From: Pseudomonas coleopterorum
GTDB lineage: Bacteria > Pseudomonadota > Gammaproteobacteria > Pseudomonadales > Pseudomonadaceae
Direction: 5' to 3'
DNA length: 64,000 bases
Assembly: GCF_900105555.1 (NCBI RefSeq)
Contig: NZ_FNTZ01000001.1
Span: forward strand, 1,798,001 to 1,862,000
Both the position numbers and the translations under genes were made by a program. The notes beneath the pieces were generated by a model that was given only the letters and a program-made list of their open reading frames with translations, had not been told where the DNA came from and searched no databases. Within the stretch, counting starts at the first letter, position 1. Every line of letters starts with the position of its first letter. Of the stretch, positions 8,383-17,294 are shown in pieces.

Positions 8383-8511
8383 TAGAAGGCCAGGTAGAAT
8401 GTCGTTGGTGTATTCGCCCAGCTTGGGCGCCACTTCCCCTGTGGCCGACTGCACCGCGGCTCGGCGCTTGCTCTCGCTGGCTTCGTCCAGGGCCAGAGAG
8501 AGCAAGCGCAT
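8383..8511 (-). pseudogene. Possible 3' remnant of a CaiB/BaiF-type CoA-transferase gene
   Basis: The 303-bp gap 8275-8577 holds no intact gene. On the minus strand a short stretch reads GEVAPKLGEYTNDILPGLL (about 8383-8439), close to the C-terminal signature of class III CoA transferases (APRLGEHTxEVLxELL). No start, upstream body or proper stop follows, so it would be a decayed fragment. The match is short and could be chance. Confidence 0.3.
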
Positions 8512-8577
8512 GGGTGGCTATGGCCTACGGCTGGATAAACCCATGAGCCCTGTTCACCAAGTCCGACTTGCCGACGC

Positions 8578-9879
8578 TCAGAGCGCTGCCTGCGGGTTGC
8601 GCCCCAATACCCGATGGTACTCCGCACGCGCGGTGTGCTCGGTGAACTCGCCGGACCACTTCGACACCACCACCGTGGCCACACTGTTGCCTATGGTGTT
8701 GCAGGTGGCGATCGCCATGGACATGAACCGGTACACCCCGAACAGCAACGCCAGTCCTTCCACTGGCAGCGAACCGATGGCGGTGACCGTGGCGGCGAAG
8801 ACCACGAAGCTGCCACCAGACACCGCCGCGGCACCTTTCGACGTCACCAGCATGATGGCGACAATGCCCAATTGCTGTTCCCAGCTCAGAGGTACGCCAT
8901 AGGCGTTGGCGATGAACAGCACGCACAGCGACATGTAGATGGAGGTGCCATCCAGGTTGAAGGCGTAACCGGTCGGCAGCACCAGTCCCACACTCTGCTT
9001 GGAGCAACCGAACTTCTCGAGCTTCTGCAGCAGCCGAGGCAGGGCACTCTCGGAAGAAGCGGTGCCGAGTACGATGAAGACTTCATCCTTGATGTACTTG
9101 AGGAAGCGCCACAGGCTGAACCCCGAGATTCGGCAGACGATGCCGAGCACAACGAAGATGAAGAAAGCGATGCAGACGTAGAACATCAGCACCAGGTTGG
9201 CGAGGGACATCAGGACCGCTGCGCCGTTGCTGCCTACGGCATAGGCCACCGAGCCGAAGGCACCCAAAGGGGCGAACTTCATGATCAGGTTGATGAACTC
9301 GAAGAAGCATTCGGAAATGCGGCTCAGTCCATCTTCGATGACGCTGCGACGTTCAGGCTTGAGCGCCAGCAGGGCAAAGCCGAACAAAACCGAGATGACC
9401 AGTACCTGCAGCAACTGCCCACCTGCGAAGGCACCGACGAAGTTGTCGGGGAAGATGCCGTAGATGAAGTCCAGGGTCGAGGCCGGCGCGTGACCTTTGG
9501 CGACTGCCGCAGTCGCTGCGGCGGCAGTGGCGCTGCTCGGATGCGCATCGTGCATGCCCGAGCCGATGTTCAGCAGATTGCCCCAGAGCAAGCCAATGGC
9601 CAGGGCGATGGTGGAGACGATTTCGAAGTAGATCAGCGCGCGCAGGCCGACCTTGCCGACCCGCTTTATATCACCCGCCGAAGCGATGCCGTGGACCACG
9701 GTGAAAAACACCAGAGGGGCAACGGCGGTCTTGATCAACTTGAGGAAGATATCCCCGAGAATCTTGAACTTGGCTGCCAGTTCCGGCGCCAGGAAGCCGA
9801 AGGCAATGCCCAGCACCATGGCGGCGATGACCTGGAAGGTCAGGTCCTTGTATAACGGCTTTTTGTTGAGGGTCGTCAT
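8578..9879 (-). CDS. dctA: C4-dicarboxylate/proton symporter, DctA family
   Basis: A 433-residue inner-membrane protein of the dicarboxylate/amino-acid:cation symporter family, from the ATG giving MTTLNKKPLY. It carries the family signatures GTASSESALPRLL (serine-rich re-entrant loop) and LPTGYAFNLDGTSIY (substrate/cation site), with about eight hydrophobic spans. The family imports succinate, fumarate, malate and related acids. It lies just downstream of the fumarase/aspartase-family lyase on the same strand, so import and cleavage of one substrate under the divergent GntR regulator is likely. Gene symbol reflects the family; a paralogue with another C4-like substrate is possible. Confidence 0.85.
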   Translation of the reverse strand: MTTLNKKPLYKDLTFQVIAAMVLGIAFGFLAPELAAKFKILGDIFLKLIKTAVAPLVFFTVVHGIASAGDIKRVGKVGLRALIYFEIVSTIALAIGLLWGNLLNIGSGMHDAHPSSATAAAATAAVAKGHAPASTLDFIYGIFPDNFVGAFAGGQLLQVLVISVLFGFALLALKPERRSVIEDGLSRISECFFEFINLIMKFAPLGAFGSVAYAVGSNGAAVLMSLANLVLMFYVCIAFFIFVVLGIVCRISGFSLWRFLKYIKDEVFIVLGTASSESALPRLLQKLEKFGCSKQSVGLVLPTGYAFNLDGTSIYMSLCVLFIANAYGVPLSWEQQLGIVAIMLVTSKGAAAVSGGSFVVFAATVTAIGSLPVEGLALLFGVYRFMSMAIATCNTIGNSVATVVVSKWSGEFTEHTARAEYHRVLGRNPQAAL

Positions 9880-9950
9880 GTCTGCAGTCTCGTTGTTGTT
9901 ATAGGCGAGCAATAGGCAGAAGGGCTCGATCGCGGCGAGCCTTCGAACAA

Positions 9951-11306
9951 TCAGCGTTTGACGCTGCCCTCGCGGGCCAGGGCGATATCCACCATCTGCG
10001 GTGCCAGGCCCAGATAGTTGGCCGGATCGGTCAGTCGCTTGAGTTCTTCCATATCGAGTTCAGCGGTGGCTTCGCCCTGGGCAAGCAACGCGTCGAGCAG
10101 GCTGGTGCCTTCATCGTTGGCCAGGCGGCAGGCGGCATAGACCACGTCGTGCGCAACCTGACGACCCAGCGCCGGCGCAAGGCCCATCATCACGGCTTCG
10201 GCCACGATCAGCCCTTGGGTCATGTCGAGGTTCTTGCGCATGCGCTCGGGACGTACTTCCAGACCCGCCAACATGAACTTGGCCTGGGCCAGCGACGCGG
10301 CGCTCAAGGCGAAGGCTTCGGGAATGGCGATCCATTCGGCTTGCCATGGACCGGTGGAGCGTTCGAAGTCCTGAATCATGGCGTCGAGCATCAGCCCGGC
10401 CTGCTGACGCACGCCTTTGGCGGCCGCATACATCAGTTCGCAGGAAATGGGATTACGCTTCTGCGGCATGGTGCTGCTGGCGCCGCGTCCTTTCACGAAA
10501 GGTTCGTACGCCTCGCCCAGTTCGCTGGTCATCATCATCATGACGTCCAGTGCGACCTTGCCCAGGGACGCGGTGACCAGGCCGAGGAAATTCAGGGTTT
10601 CGGCCAGGCCGTCCCGGGCAACGTGCCAGGTGGCTTGCGGAACCCCGAGGTTCAATTCCGCCATGAGCGCTTCCTGCACCTCAAGACCTTTGTCGCCCAG
10701 GGACGCCAGGGTTCCGGCGGCACCTGCGAATTGGCCGATTTCCACCCGCGGACGCAGTTCGACCAGACGCTCGGCGTGGCGATCGAACATGCTCAACCAC
10801 ACGGCACATTTGTAGCCAAAGGTGATCGGCAGGGCGTGCTGCAGGTGGGTGCGACCGGCCATGGGGGTGTCGCGGTAGCGCCTGGCGAGGTCGGCGAGCA
10901 AGCCCCGCACCGCTTTGATATCACGCTCGATCAGCAGCAGCGCGGCGCGGACTTGCAGTACGACGGCGGTGTCCATGATGTCCTGGGTGGTCGCCCCCCA
11001 ATGAACGTAGCGACCTGAATCGCCGCAGGTTTTCGATAGTTGCTCGACCAGCGGGAGAATCGGATACCCGACGATTTCGGTCTCATGCTGCATGAGCGCC
11101 AGGTCGAGGGATGCATAGGTGGCGCTTTCGGCAATGCGTTCGGCGGCCTCGCCGGGAATGACGCCACAGCGTGCCTGCGCGCGCGCCAGTGCCACTTCCA
11201 CTTCGATGTAGCGTTCGATCAGCGCTTGGTCGGAGAACACGGCACGCATTTCCGCTGTGCCGAACATGTCACGAAAGAGAGCGGAATCAAAGACGGTGCT
11301 GGACAT
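9951..11306 (-). CDS. Class-II fumarase/aspartase-family lyase, PcaB-like
   Basis: A 451-residue protein carrying the superfamily signature GASSTMPQKRNP and the conserved HWGATTQDIMD and GRTHLQHALP blocks. Length and sequence resemble 3-carboxy-cis,cis-muconate cycloisomerase (PcaB) and adenylosuccinate-lyase-like proteins. No other protocatechuate genes are nearby. The DctA-type transporter downstream and the UTRA GntR regulator upstream suggest a lyase for an imported di- or tricarboxylate or an N-substituted aspartate rather than PcaB proper. Exact substrate unknown. Confidence 0.8.
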   Translation of the reverse strand: MSSTVFDSALFRDMFGTAEMRAVFSDQALIERYIEVEVALARAQARCGVIPGEAAERIAESATYASLDLALMQHETEIVGYPILPLVEQLSKTCGDSGRYVHWGATTQDIMDTAVVLQVRAALLLIERDIKAVRGLLADLARRYRDTPMAGRTHLQHALPITFGYKCAVWLSMFDRHAERLVELRPRVEIGQFAGAAGTLASLGDKGLEVQEALMAELNLGVPQATWHVARDGLAETLNFLGLVTASLGKVALDVMMMMTSELGEAYEPFVKGRGASSTMPQKRNPISCELMYAAAKGVRQQAGLMLDAMIQDFERSTGPWQAEWIAIPEAFALSAASLAQAKFMLAGLEVRPERMRKNLDMTQGLIVAEAVMMGLAPALGRQVAHDVVYAACRLANDEGTSLLDALLAQGEATAELDMEELKRLTDPANYLGLAPQMVDIALAREGSVKR

Positions 11307-11337
11307 GAGAAGATCCTGTTATGTTTGTTATTAACCA

Positions 11338-11361
11338 TACATATTAATATGTACGTACATA
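11338..11361. promoter_or_regulatory. Two overlapping palindromes in the GntR/lyase divergent promoter
   Basis: TACATATTAATATGTA (11338-11353) and TATGTACGTACATA (11348-11361) are both perfect palindromes and share the central ATGTA half-site. The block therefore has half-sites TACAT, ATGTA, TACAT. It lies between the lyase and gntR starts, as expected for a UTRA-type GntR operator. Binding is inference. Confidence 0.6.
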
Positions 11362-11412
11362 ATAATTGCGCGCGCACTGGTAGACTGTCAACTCGTTGAT
11401 CGCTTGAGACTG

Positions 11413-12153
11413 ATGGAAGGTATGAGCCAGACGCGCTATGAGGTCGTTGCGAAGGACTTGAGGGAAGGGATTTCCAGCGGTCGATTTCCGGTGGGCACCT
11501 TGCTGCCCACCGAGCTGGAGCTGTGTGACCTCTATGCGGTGAGTCGGCACACCGTGCGCGCGGCGATTACCCAGCTGCAGAATCAGGGCCTGGTGTCACG
11601 CCGCAAGCGAGTCGGCACACGGGTCGAGTCGGCCACACCCATCGGTGGATACTCGCAGTCGCTGGCCTCGGTATCGGATCTGGTGCACCTGGCCGAAACC
11701 CAAGTGCGCAGCATTCAGAACGTCCTGCATTTCGTGGCCGACATCGCGCAGGCCAAGCGCTTGGGCCTTGAGCCTGGGGAGCATTACTTTCGGGTATCCA
11801 GCCTGCGCGTCGATCAGGAAAACCCGCGCGCGCCGCTGTGCTGGACCGATGTATACGCTCAGGACATCTATTCGGAAGTGATCGAACTGGCCAACCAGCA
11901 TCCCGACGAGCTGATCGCCGCCCTGATCGAACGGCATTTCGGCCGGTACATTGATGTGGTGGATCAGCAGGTGCGTGCGGTGCTGCTCTCGGTCGAGATT
12001 GCCAAAAGCCTCAACGCGGACGTCGGTTCACCCGGCCTGAACATTCTGCGGCAATACCGCGACAAGGACGGGGCGGTGATGGTGGTTTCGGAAACCACCC
12101 ATCCCCAGGACCGCTTCACTCTGGTGTCACAGATGCGCCGGGACAAGCTCTAG
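11413..12153 (+). CDS. GntR-family regulator with UTRA effector domain
   Basis: About 246 residues. Start candidates are ATG 11413 (MEGMSQ) and ATG 11422 (MSQTRY); an upstream TTG at 11404 is less likely and none has a strong ribosome site at good spacing. The N-terminal winged helix (FPVGTLLPTELELCDLYAVS, then TVRAAITQLQNQGLVSR) is followed by a C-terminal UTRA/chorismate-lyase-like ligand domain, giving the HutC subgroup. Divergent from the lyase-dctA pair across overlapping palindromes, so it probably represses them until a ligand appears. Confidence 0.9.
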   Translation: MEGMSQTRYEVVAKDLREGISSGRFPVGTLLPTELELCDLYAVSRHTVRAAITQLQNQGLVSRRKRVGTRVESATPIGGYSQSLASVSDLVHLAETQVRSIQNVLHFVADIAQAKRLGLEPGEHYFRVSSLRVDQENPRAPLCWTDVYAQDIYSEVIELANQHPDELIAALIERHFGRYIDVVDQQVRAVLLSVEIAKSLNADVGSPGLNILRQYRDKDGAVMVVSETTHPQDRFTLVSQMRRDKL

Positions 12154-12208
12154 CCCTTGCTATCCCAGGTGGCCTACAGCACACCGAGGCGAGAGGGACT
12201 GATGAACC

Positions 12209-13180
12209 TTATGCCAGCGAGAACTCGGGAAGCACATGTTCCTGAAGCTCCGCAATCACCTCCAATGCCGGACGTCGAGTCGGCTTGAGGTTCAGGGCGA
12301 CGTGGTTGATGCCGGCATCGCGTTGCTGCGCGAAGAACTGCTTCAAGGCATGGCGGCCGCCGCGCAGGACTCGGCCGGTCTGCAGTGGGGCGTCGGCGTT
12401 GCTGTCCAGATCGAACATCGCACCGTAGCCGAAGGGCACGAAGCCGCGCGATTCGGTCATTTCGCGCCAGTGCGGCACCACTTCCGGCATGCGTTGGGCG
12501 TCGCCGTGCCAGATCCAGGCGTCGACGTGTTCGGCCAGCCACTCCAGGCTCTGCCCGGCGCGACCTATGGCGATGAGCGGGATGCGCGAGGCTGCCGGCT
12601 TGGGTACCAGGTCGATGTCCCCGCGCAAATGGCCGAAATGCTCGGTCTTCAGGCGTGGGAATGACACCGAGGTCAACGTCTTGATCAAGGCCACGGCTTC
12701 GCGATAGCGCTCGACACGGGTGCCGAAGTCGACGCCGAAGGCCGGGTATTCGGTGGGTCGGTCACCGGAGGCCATGCCGGCCAGAAAGCGTCCGCCCAGC
12801 AATTGGTCGGCGGTGGTGATCTGCTTGGCGGTGATCACCGGTTCACGCAGGGGCGTGACGAATCCGGCGGTGCCGATCGCGATGCGCTGGGTGAGGGCGG
12901 CCAGCCAGCCGGCGTACACCAGCGGATCGAGGACCTGGCCGGTGTCGCCGAACGAGGGGTCGTAGAACGGCACGTCGCGCAGCCACAGGGCTGCGGCGTC
13001 GCTGCGGTCCAGACTCTGCACGATCTCGGCTTGGTCCGACAGGCTCGGGAACGGGCTGTCGGGATAGCCGCAGGCCGGGGCGATGAAGCCGATGCTCAAC
13101 TGGTCCTGTTGGAAGGTACGGCTGAACGCGTCATGGTCAGCCAGATCGTGCGATCGAGTGTCCTGATTTCGTACATTCAT
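12209..13180 (-). CDS. LLM-class flavin-dependent oxidoreductase
   Basis: A 323-residue luciferase-like TIM-barrel protein, from the ATG giving MNVRNQDTRS; a longer frame to 13285 has no support. Blocks include LSIGFIAPACGYPDSPFP, LWLRDVPFYDPSF, QITTADQLLGGRFLAGMASG and RFVVGA-like equivalents. Members use reduced FMN or F420; in Pseudomonas FMN is expected, often for monooxygenation of small organic substrates. It faces away from the gntR gene end and lies downstream of deoC on the same strand after ~110 bp. No partner flavin reductase is adjacent, and the substrate is not deducible. Confidence 0.8.
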   Translation of the reverse strand: MNVRNQDTRSHDLADHDAFSRTFQQDQLSIGFIAPACGYPDSPFPSLSDQAEIVQSLDRSDAAALWLRDVPFYDPSFGDTGQVLDPLVYAGWLAALTQRIAIGTAGFVTPLREPVITAKQITTADQLLGGRFLAGMASGDRPTEYPAFGVDFGTRVERYREAVALIKTLTSVSFPRLKTEHFGHLRGDIDLVPKPAASRIPLIAIGRAGQSLEWLAEHVDAWIWHGDAQRMPEVVPHWREMTESRGFVPFGYGAMFDLDSNADAPLQTGRVLRGGRHALKQFFAQQRDAGINHVALNLKPTRRPALEVIAELQEHVLPEFSLA

Positions 13181-13291
13181 GGTGTCTGTCCAAGATTCAA
13201 GAGATGACATCAGTCTAACGGTCAGCCTGACGTCTGTTTCCGACCTTTTGGATCGACACTGGTGAAAAACATTCCTCAATCGCACGTGGAC

Positions 13292-13972
13292 TCAGTAGCC
13301 GCTGCCCGCCTGGCCGCCGGTGACGATGGCGATTCCCGAGCTGGTGCCCAGACGGGTGGCGCCGGCCTGGATCATCGCCCGGGCGGTGGCGACGTCACGC
13401 ACGCCGCCCGACGCCTTGACGCCGATGTCCGGGCCAACCACCCGGCGCATCAGGGCGACGTCTTCGAGCGTGGCGCCGCTGCGGCTGAAACCCGTGGAGG
13501 TTTTCACGAACGCCACGCCCAGCTCGCGACAGATCTCGCAGGCGCGCATCTTCTGCGCGTCGTCGAGCAGGCAGGTTTCCAGGATGACCTTGAGCGTTAC
13601 CTCGCCGCAGGCCTGCAGCACCGCAGCGATATCGTCCCGGACGTCGGTGTACAGCCCTTCCTTGAGCCAGCCGATGTTCAGCACCATGTCGATTTCCTGT
13701 GCGCCGGCGGCGATGGTCAGCACGGTTTCCGCCGCCTTGGCGGCGCTCAGGCCGGCACCCAGCGGGAAGCCCACCACGGCGCAGACCTTGACGGCGGATC
13801 CCGCCAGATGCCGGGCCGCGACGGGCACCTGGCTGGAATTCACGCACACGGAGTAGAAACCGTGCTCACGGGCCTCCGCGCAAAGCGTGGCAATCTGTTC
13901 GCGGCTGGCATCGGCCGCCAGCAAGGTGTGATCGATGGTCTGCGCCAGTGCGGTGGGGTCGAGTGAAGTCAT
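13292..13972 (-). CDS. deoC: Deoxyribose-phosphate aldolase
   Basis: A 226-residue class I aldolase with [11 protein letters not shown] at the N terminus and the Schiff-base lysine in AFVKTSTGF. The start is the ATG giving [10 protein letters not shown]. It cleaves 2-deoxyribose-5-phosphate to glyceraldehyde-3-phosphate and acetaldehyde in the cytoplasm. It diverges from the DeoR-type regulator across 119 bp that contain a GTTA-N6-TAAC dyad also present upstream of the kinase. Together with the kinase and permease it completes deoxyribose catabolism. Confidence 0.92.
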   Translation of the reverse strand: MTSLDPTALAQTIDHTLLAADASREQIATLCAEAREHGFYSVCVNSSQVPVAARHLAGSAVKVCAVVGFPLGAGLSAAKAAETVLTIAAGAQEIDMVLNIGWLKEGLYTDVRDDIAAVLQACGEVTLKVILETCLLDDAQKMRACEICRELGVAFVKTSTGFSRSGATLEDVALMRRVVGPDIGVKASGGVRDVATARAMIQAGATRLGTSSGIAIVTGGQAGSGY

Positions 13973-14017
13973 GAAGCGATTCCTGTCATCAGTGGAAACA
14001 CGGGGCCTTGGCCCACA

Positions 14018-14033
14018 CGTTATAAAATTAACA
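14018..14033. promoter_or_regulatory. Deo operator candidate, deoC/deoR promoter
   Basis: CGTTATAAAATTAACA contains the dyad GTTA-N6-TAAC. The same layout occurs at 18273-18288 upstream of the deoxyribokinase (12 of 16 bases identical). A second dyad TAACA-N5-TGTTA (14029-14043) overlaps it. It lies 46 bp upstream of the deoC start. Binding by the local DeoR-type regulator is inference. Confidence 0.6.
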
Positions 14034-14091
14034 ATTGGTGTTACTTTGTTCGCGGTATCAACCGTATCTACCTCACCAACGGATTGCCTGG

Positions 14092-14862
14092 ATGCCCGTG
14101 GACGTCAAGAAAACCAACCGAATCAAACAGATCCAACAGGTCCTGCAAGATCAGAAAGCCGTGCATCTGCGCGAGATGGCGGCCTTGCTCGACGTGTCCG
14201 AAATGACCCTGCGCCGCGACCTGAGCCGGCATCCGGAACAGTTGCGGTTGCTGGGCGGCTACATCACGCGCGCCCACGACGACCCGGAGCCGGGGGATTA
14301 CCGGGTCAGCGAGCAGGACACCCGGCATGTCGAGGAAAAGCGCCGGATCGGCAAGCTGGCAGCCGCCTTCATTCAGCCGGGCGACACGGTGTTCTTCGAT
14401 TGCGGTACGACGGTGCCCTTCGTGGTCGACTTCATTCCCGACGATCTCGAGTTCACCGCGGTGTGCAACTCGCTGAACGTGTTGCTCAAGCTGCAGCAGA
14501 AAACCCGTTGCAACATCGTCCTGTGCGGCGGCGTTTTCCACCGCAAGAACCAGGTGTTCGAGAGCCAGGCCGAAGCCAGCATTCTCGACAGCGTACGGCT
14601 CACCTGGGCATTCGTTTCCGCGGCCGGTGTCAGCCTGGAGTGCGGCGTCACCTGCTTCAATTTCCACGAGGTGGAGGTCAAGCAGAAGGTCATGCGTCAG
14701 GCGCGGCAGTGCCTGCTGCTGGCCGATCACTCCAAGTTCGACGCCGTGCGCACGGCGCATTTCGGCGCGTTGAGCGACTTCCAGTGTGTGGTCAGCGACA
14801 AGAAAATCCCCCGCGCCTACCGCGAGGCGATCCAGGCCGGCGGTGCTCAACTGGTGGTGTAG
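14092..14862 (+). CDS. DeoR-family regulator of deoxyribose utilisation
   Basis: A 256-residue protein, from the ATG giving [10 protein letters not shown]. It has a DeoR helix-turn-helix ([20 protein letters not shown]) and a C-terminal phosphosugar-sensing DeoRC domain ([23 protein letters not shown]). It sits between deoC and the kinase-permease-epimerase group, whose last gene it meets tail to tail with only 5 nt between. The likely ligand is deoxyribose-5-phosphate. Equivalent in position to the DeoQ/DeoR repressors of enteric deoxyribose operons. Confidence 0.88.
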   Translation: MPVDVKKTNRIKQIQQVLQDQKAVHLREMAALLDVSEMTLRRDLSRHPEQLRLLGGYITRAHDDPEPGDYRVSEQDTRHVEEKRRIGKLAAAFIQPGDTVFFDCGTTVPFVVDFIPDDLEFTAVCNSLNVLLKLQQKTRCNIVLCGGVFHRKNQVFESQAEASILDSVRLTWAFVSAAGVSLECGVTCFNFHEVEVKQKVMRQARQCLLLADHSKFDAVRTAHFGALSDFQCVVSDKKIPRAYREAIQAGGAQLVV

Positions 14863-14867
14863 ACAGG

Positions 14868-15935
14868 TCACGTCGGCAACGCTCGCCGTTCCGTGGCGCT
14901 GAGAAAACCGGTGCGCAGGCTGAACTCGGCACGCGCACCGGGTGCCAGGCTGCGCACGTTGCCCTTGGCCAGTTCGGCGCGGTACCCCTCCGGTTCGCAG
15001 GTGGCGGGCAAGACGAACGCGGCGACCTGTTGATCCGCGTTGTGCAGGATCCAGCGCGCGGCATGCTCGAACTGCTGCGGGCTGTAGCCGGTGTAGAAGG
15101 CCGCGCCGTCAGGGTGTTCCAGAAAGAAATGCGCCTGCCCCTCGGCATCGCTGCGTACTTCATCGAAGAAGCAGACGATTTCCGGGTCGTACAGGGCAGG
15201 GGAGTCGAGCACTTCCAGGGCTTGCGGATCCTGGCTCAGCTGCGCCATGTAGTCGCTCCAGGCTGGCGTCGGCCGTACGTGGGCCGGCACGCTGCTGCGC
15301 ACTCGGGTGCGCTTGCAGCCCAGCGGCTGGCTCAGCCGCGCGCCTTCGACATAGGCATAGTTCATGTGCGCCATGTACATCAGGTCCATGGCCTTGCCCG
15401 CCAGGTTGACCACGTCCATGCCGATCTCGAACACGCCACTGGCCGGGCGCAGGGTGACGCTGGGACTGGCCCGGTAGTGGTCGCCGAAACCCTGCACGTA
15501 CTCGCAGGTACCGCCCAGGCGCAGGTAGGCGCCATGCTCGTCCTCACCGCTTTCCAGCCAGGCCTCGTCCATCGGCGCGCAGGGCATCTCGCCGTGCAGC
15601 GCATGCGTGTCTTCCGGGCCTGGGCAACCGTTGCGCAGCAGGCCGCTGTGGAACATGAAACAGCCATAGGTGCCGATGATGGTGTCGCTGGGGCGGGGCT
15701 GGCTGAACATGTTGCGCATGGTCAGGTCGTGGCCATCGAACTCGGCCGACCAGATCATCTGACCCTGCCAGGGCAGTATCACCAGCTTGCCGCGGCTGTT
15801 CTCCAGCGACACTGCCTTGACCCCGCTGGGGTAGGTCCAGGCGTGTACGGTGAACTGACGCGACTCGAGCAGGGTTCGACGGTTGCTGTCCCACAGTTGC
15901 GGGTACAGCGGCAGGCGCAGGCATTCGGCACTCAT
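14868..15935 (-). CDS. deoX: DUF4432/aldose-1-epimerase-family protein, DeoX-like
   Basis: A 355-residue galactose-mutarotase-fold protein of the DUF4432 type, from the ATG giving MSAECLRLPL. Its first codons overlap the stop of the permease gene. Enteric deoxyribose operons (deoQKPX) contain such a protein beside the FucP-type permease and the kinase. A role in interconverting deoxyribose anomers before phosphorylation is plausible but unproven. Expected histidines for sugar binding are in HALHGEM and MNYAYVEG-like blocks. Gene symbol assigned from context. Confidence 0.75.
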   Translation of the reverse strand: MSAECLRLPLYPQLWDSNRRTLLESRQFTVHAWTYPSGVKAVSLENSRGKLVILPWQGQMIWSAEFDGHDLTMRNMFSQPRPSDTIIGTYGCFMFHSGLLRNGCPGPEDTHALHGEMPCAPMDEAWLESGEDEHGAYLRLGGTCEYVQGFGDHYRASPSVTLRPASGVFEIGMDVVNLAGKAMDLMYMAHMNYAYVEGARLSQPLGCKRTRVRSSVPAHVRPTPAWSDYMAQLSQDPQALEVLDSPALYDPEIVCFFDEVRSDAEGQAHFFLEHPDGAAFYTGYSPQQFEHAARWILHNADQQVAAFVLPATCEPEGYRAELAKGNVRSLAPGARAEFSLRTGFLSATERRALPT

Positions 15936-17263
15936 TGCGCCACCGCCGCGGCCGAGCCGCTCAGGGCCGGTTGTGGCTGGCGCATGCAGCGCACCGCGTA
16001 CAGCACGATCGCCACGAAGCACAGCAGCGGCACCGTGTAGGCGATCTGCATGTTGCCGTTGTTGGCGTCGCTGAGCAGTCCCTGAAAGATCGGGATCACG
16101 CCACCGCCGACGATGCTCATCACCAGCAGCGAACCACCGACACCCGTGTCTTCGCCGAGCCCGTCGATGGTCAGGCCATAGATGGTCGGCCAGCAAGGAC
16201 CGAGGAAGACGCTGACACCCACGGCTGCGTACACCGCGGTGATGTTGGGTACGAAGATGGTGTAGGCCAGCAACAGGATGCACAGCACGCCGTACAGAGC
16301 CAGCACCTTGGCGGGGTGCATCTTGCGCATCAGCACGTTGGCGATCATCTTGCCGACGAAGTAGGCGGCAAAGGTGATCAGCAGGAACCATGAGGCGCTG
16401 CGTTCGTTCATGCCGCCCATCTGCATGGCCAGGCGAATGGTGAAGCTCCAGACGCCCACCTGAGCGCCGACGTAGAGGAACTGCGCCAGCACGCCGAAAC
16501 AGAAGCGCGGGTTGCGGCGCAGGCGGCCCAGGCTTTCACCCAGGCTGGCCCGGGGTTCGCTGCCGGTGCGGTTGCCCTTGCAGGCGGGAAAGCGGGTGAT
16601 GGCGATCAGGATGAACATCAGAATGAGCACCGCGATCATCCATTTGTACGGCAGCAAGGTCGACTGGATCATCTGCAACTGTTGCACGGCCGCTTCGCTG
16701 GCACTCATCTGCGCCAGTTGCTCGTGGCTGGCGTCGGTGTCCTTGAACATCACGAAGCTGCCCACGTACACCCCGGTCATGGCTCCGAACGGGTGAAAGG
16801 TCTGGGAGATGTTCAGGCGTCGCGTGCCGGTTTCCCGCGGACCCATCAGGGTCGAATAGGTGTTGCAGGCGGTCTCGAGAAACGACAGGCCGGCGGCGAT
16901 GACGAACAGCGCGATCAGAAACATGCCGTACTTGGCGGTGGACGCGGCAGGGAAGAACAGCGCGCAGCCGAACAGGTACAGCATCAGGCCGACCAGGATC
17001 GTGGTCTTGTAGCTGAAACGGCGCACCACCAGGGCTGCCGGTATGGCGACGAAGAAGTAGCCCAGGTAGAACGCCGACTGGACGAAGGCCGACTGGAAGT
17101 CGCTGAGCAGGAAGGCCTTCTTGAAGTGGGCGATCAACACGTCGTTCATGCCGGCCGCGGCAGCCCACAGGGCGAAGATCAGACACAGCAGGATGAAGGC
17201 GAACCATGGCGTACGGTTCAGGTAGAACCCGTCCGGGGTTTGTTGCAGCGCAGGTTTGTTCAT
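15932..17263 (-). CDS. deoP: FucP-type sugar:proton symporter, DeoP-like deoxyribose permease
   Basis: A 443-residue major facilitator of the FHS (fucose:H+ symporter) family, start ATG giving MNKPALQQ behind GGAG. About 12 membrane spans; family blocks include FALWAAAAGMNDVLI, FLETACNTYSTLMGP and NISQTFHPFGAMTG. It sits between the kinase and DeoX-like genes in the order seen in enteric deoKPX operons, so deoxyribose import is the best reading. A related sugar remains possible. Confidence 0.82.
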   Translation of the reverse strand: MNKPALQQTPDGFYLNRTPWFAFILLCLIFALWAAAAGMNDVLIAHFKKAFLLSDFQSAFVQSAFYLGYFFVAIPAALVVRRFSYKTTILVGLMLYLFGCALFFPAASTAKYGMFLIALFVIAAGLSFLETACNTYSTLMGPRETGTRRLNISQTFHPFGAMTGVYVGSFVMFKDTDASHEQLAQMSASEAAVQQLQMIQSTLLPYKWMIAVLILMFILIAITRFPACKGNRTGSEPRASLGESLGRLRRNPRFCFGVLAQFLYVGAQVGVWSFTIRLAMQMGGMNERSASWFLLITFAAYFVGKMIANVLMRKMHPAKVLALYGVLCILLLAYTIFVPNITAVYAAVGVSVFLGPCWPTIYGLTIDGLGEDTGVGGSLLVMSIVGGGVIPIFQGLLSDANNGNMQIAYTVPLLCFVAIVLYAVRCMRQPQPALSGSAAAVAQ

Positions 17264-17294
17264 TATTGTTCTCCGCGAGAGTGCTGGTGAGGTG

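Noticed and set aside
9083..9310. Antisense frames over dctA and other genes
   Set aside because: They are low-complexity Arg/Ala/Pro shadows, as expected in GC-rich DNA, with no start signals.
9951..11306. Calling the lyase pcaB outright
   Set aside because: No other protocatechuate gene is near and the regulator/transporter context does not fit; family level is all that can be supported.
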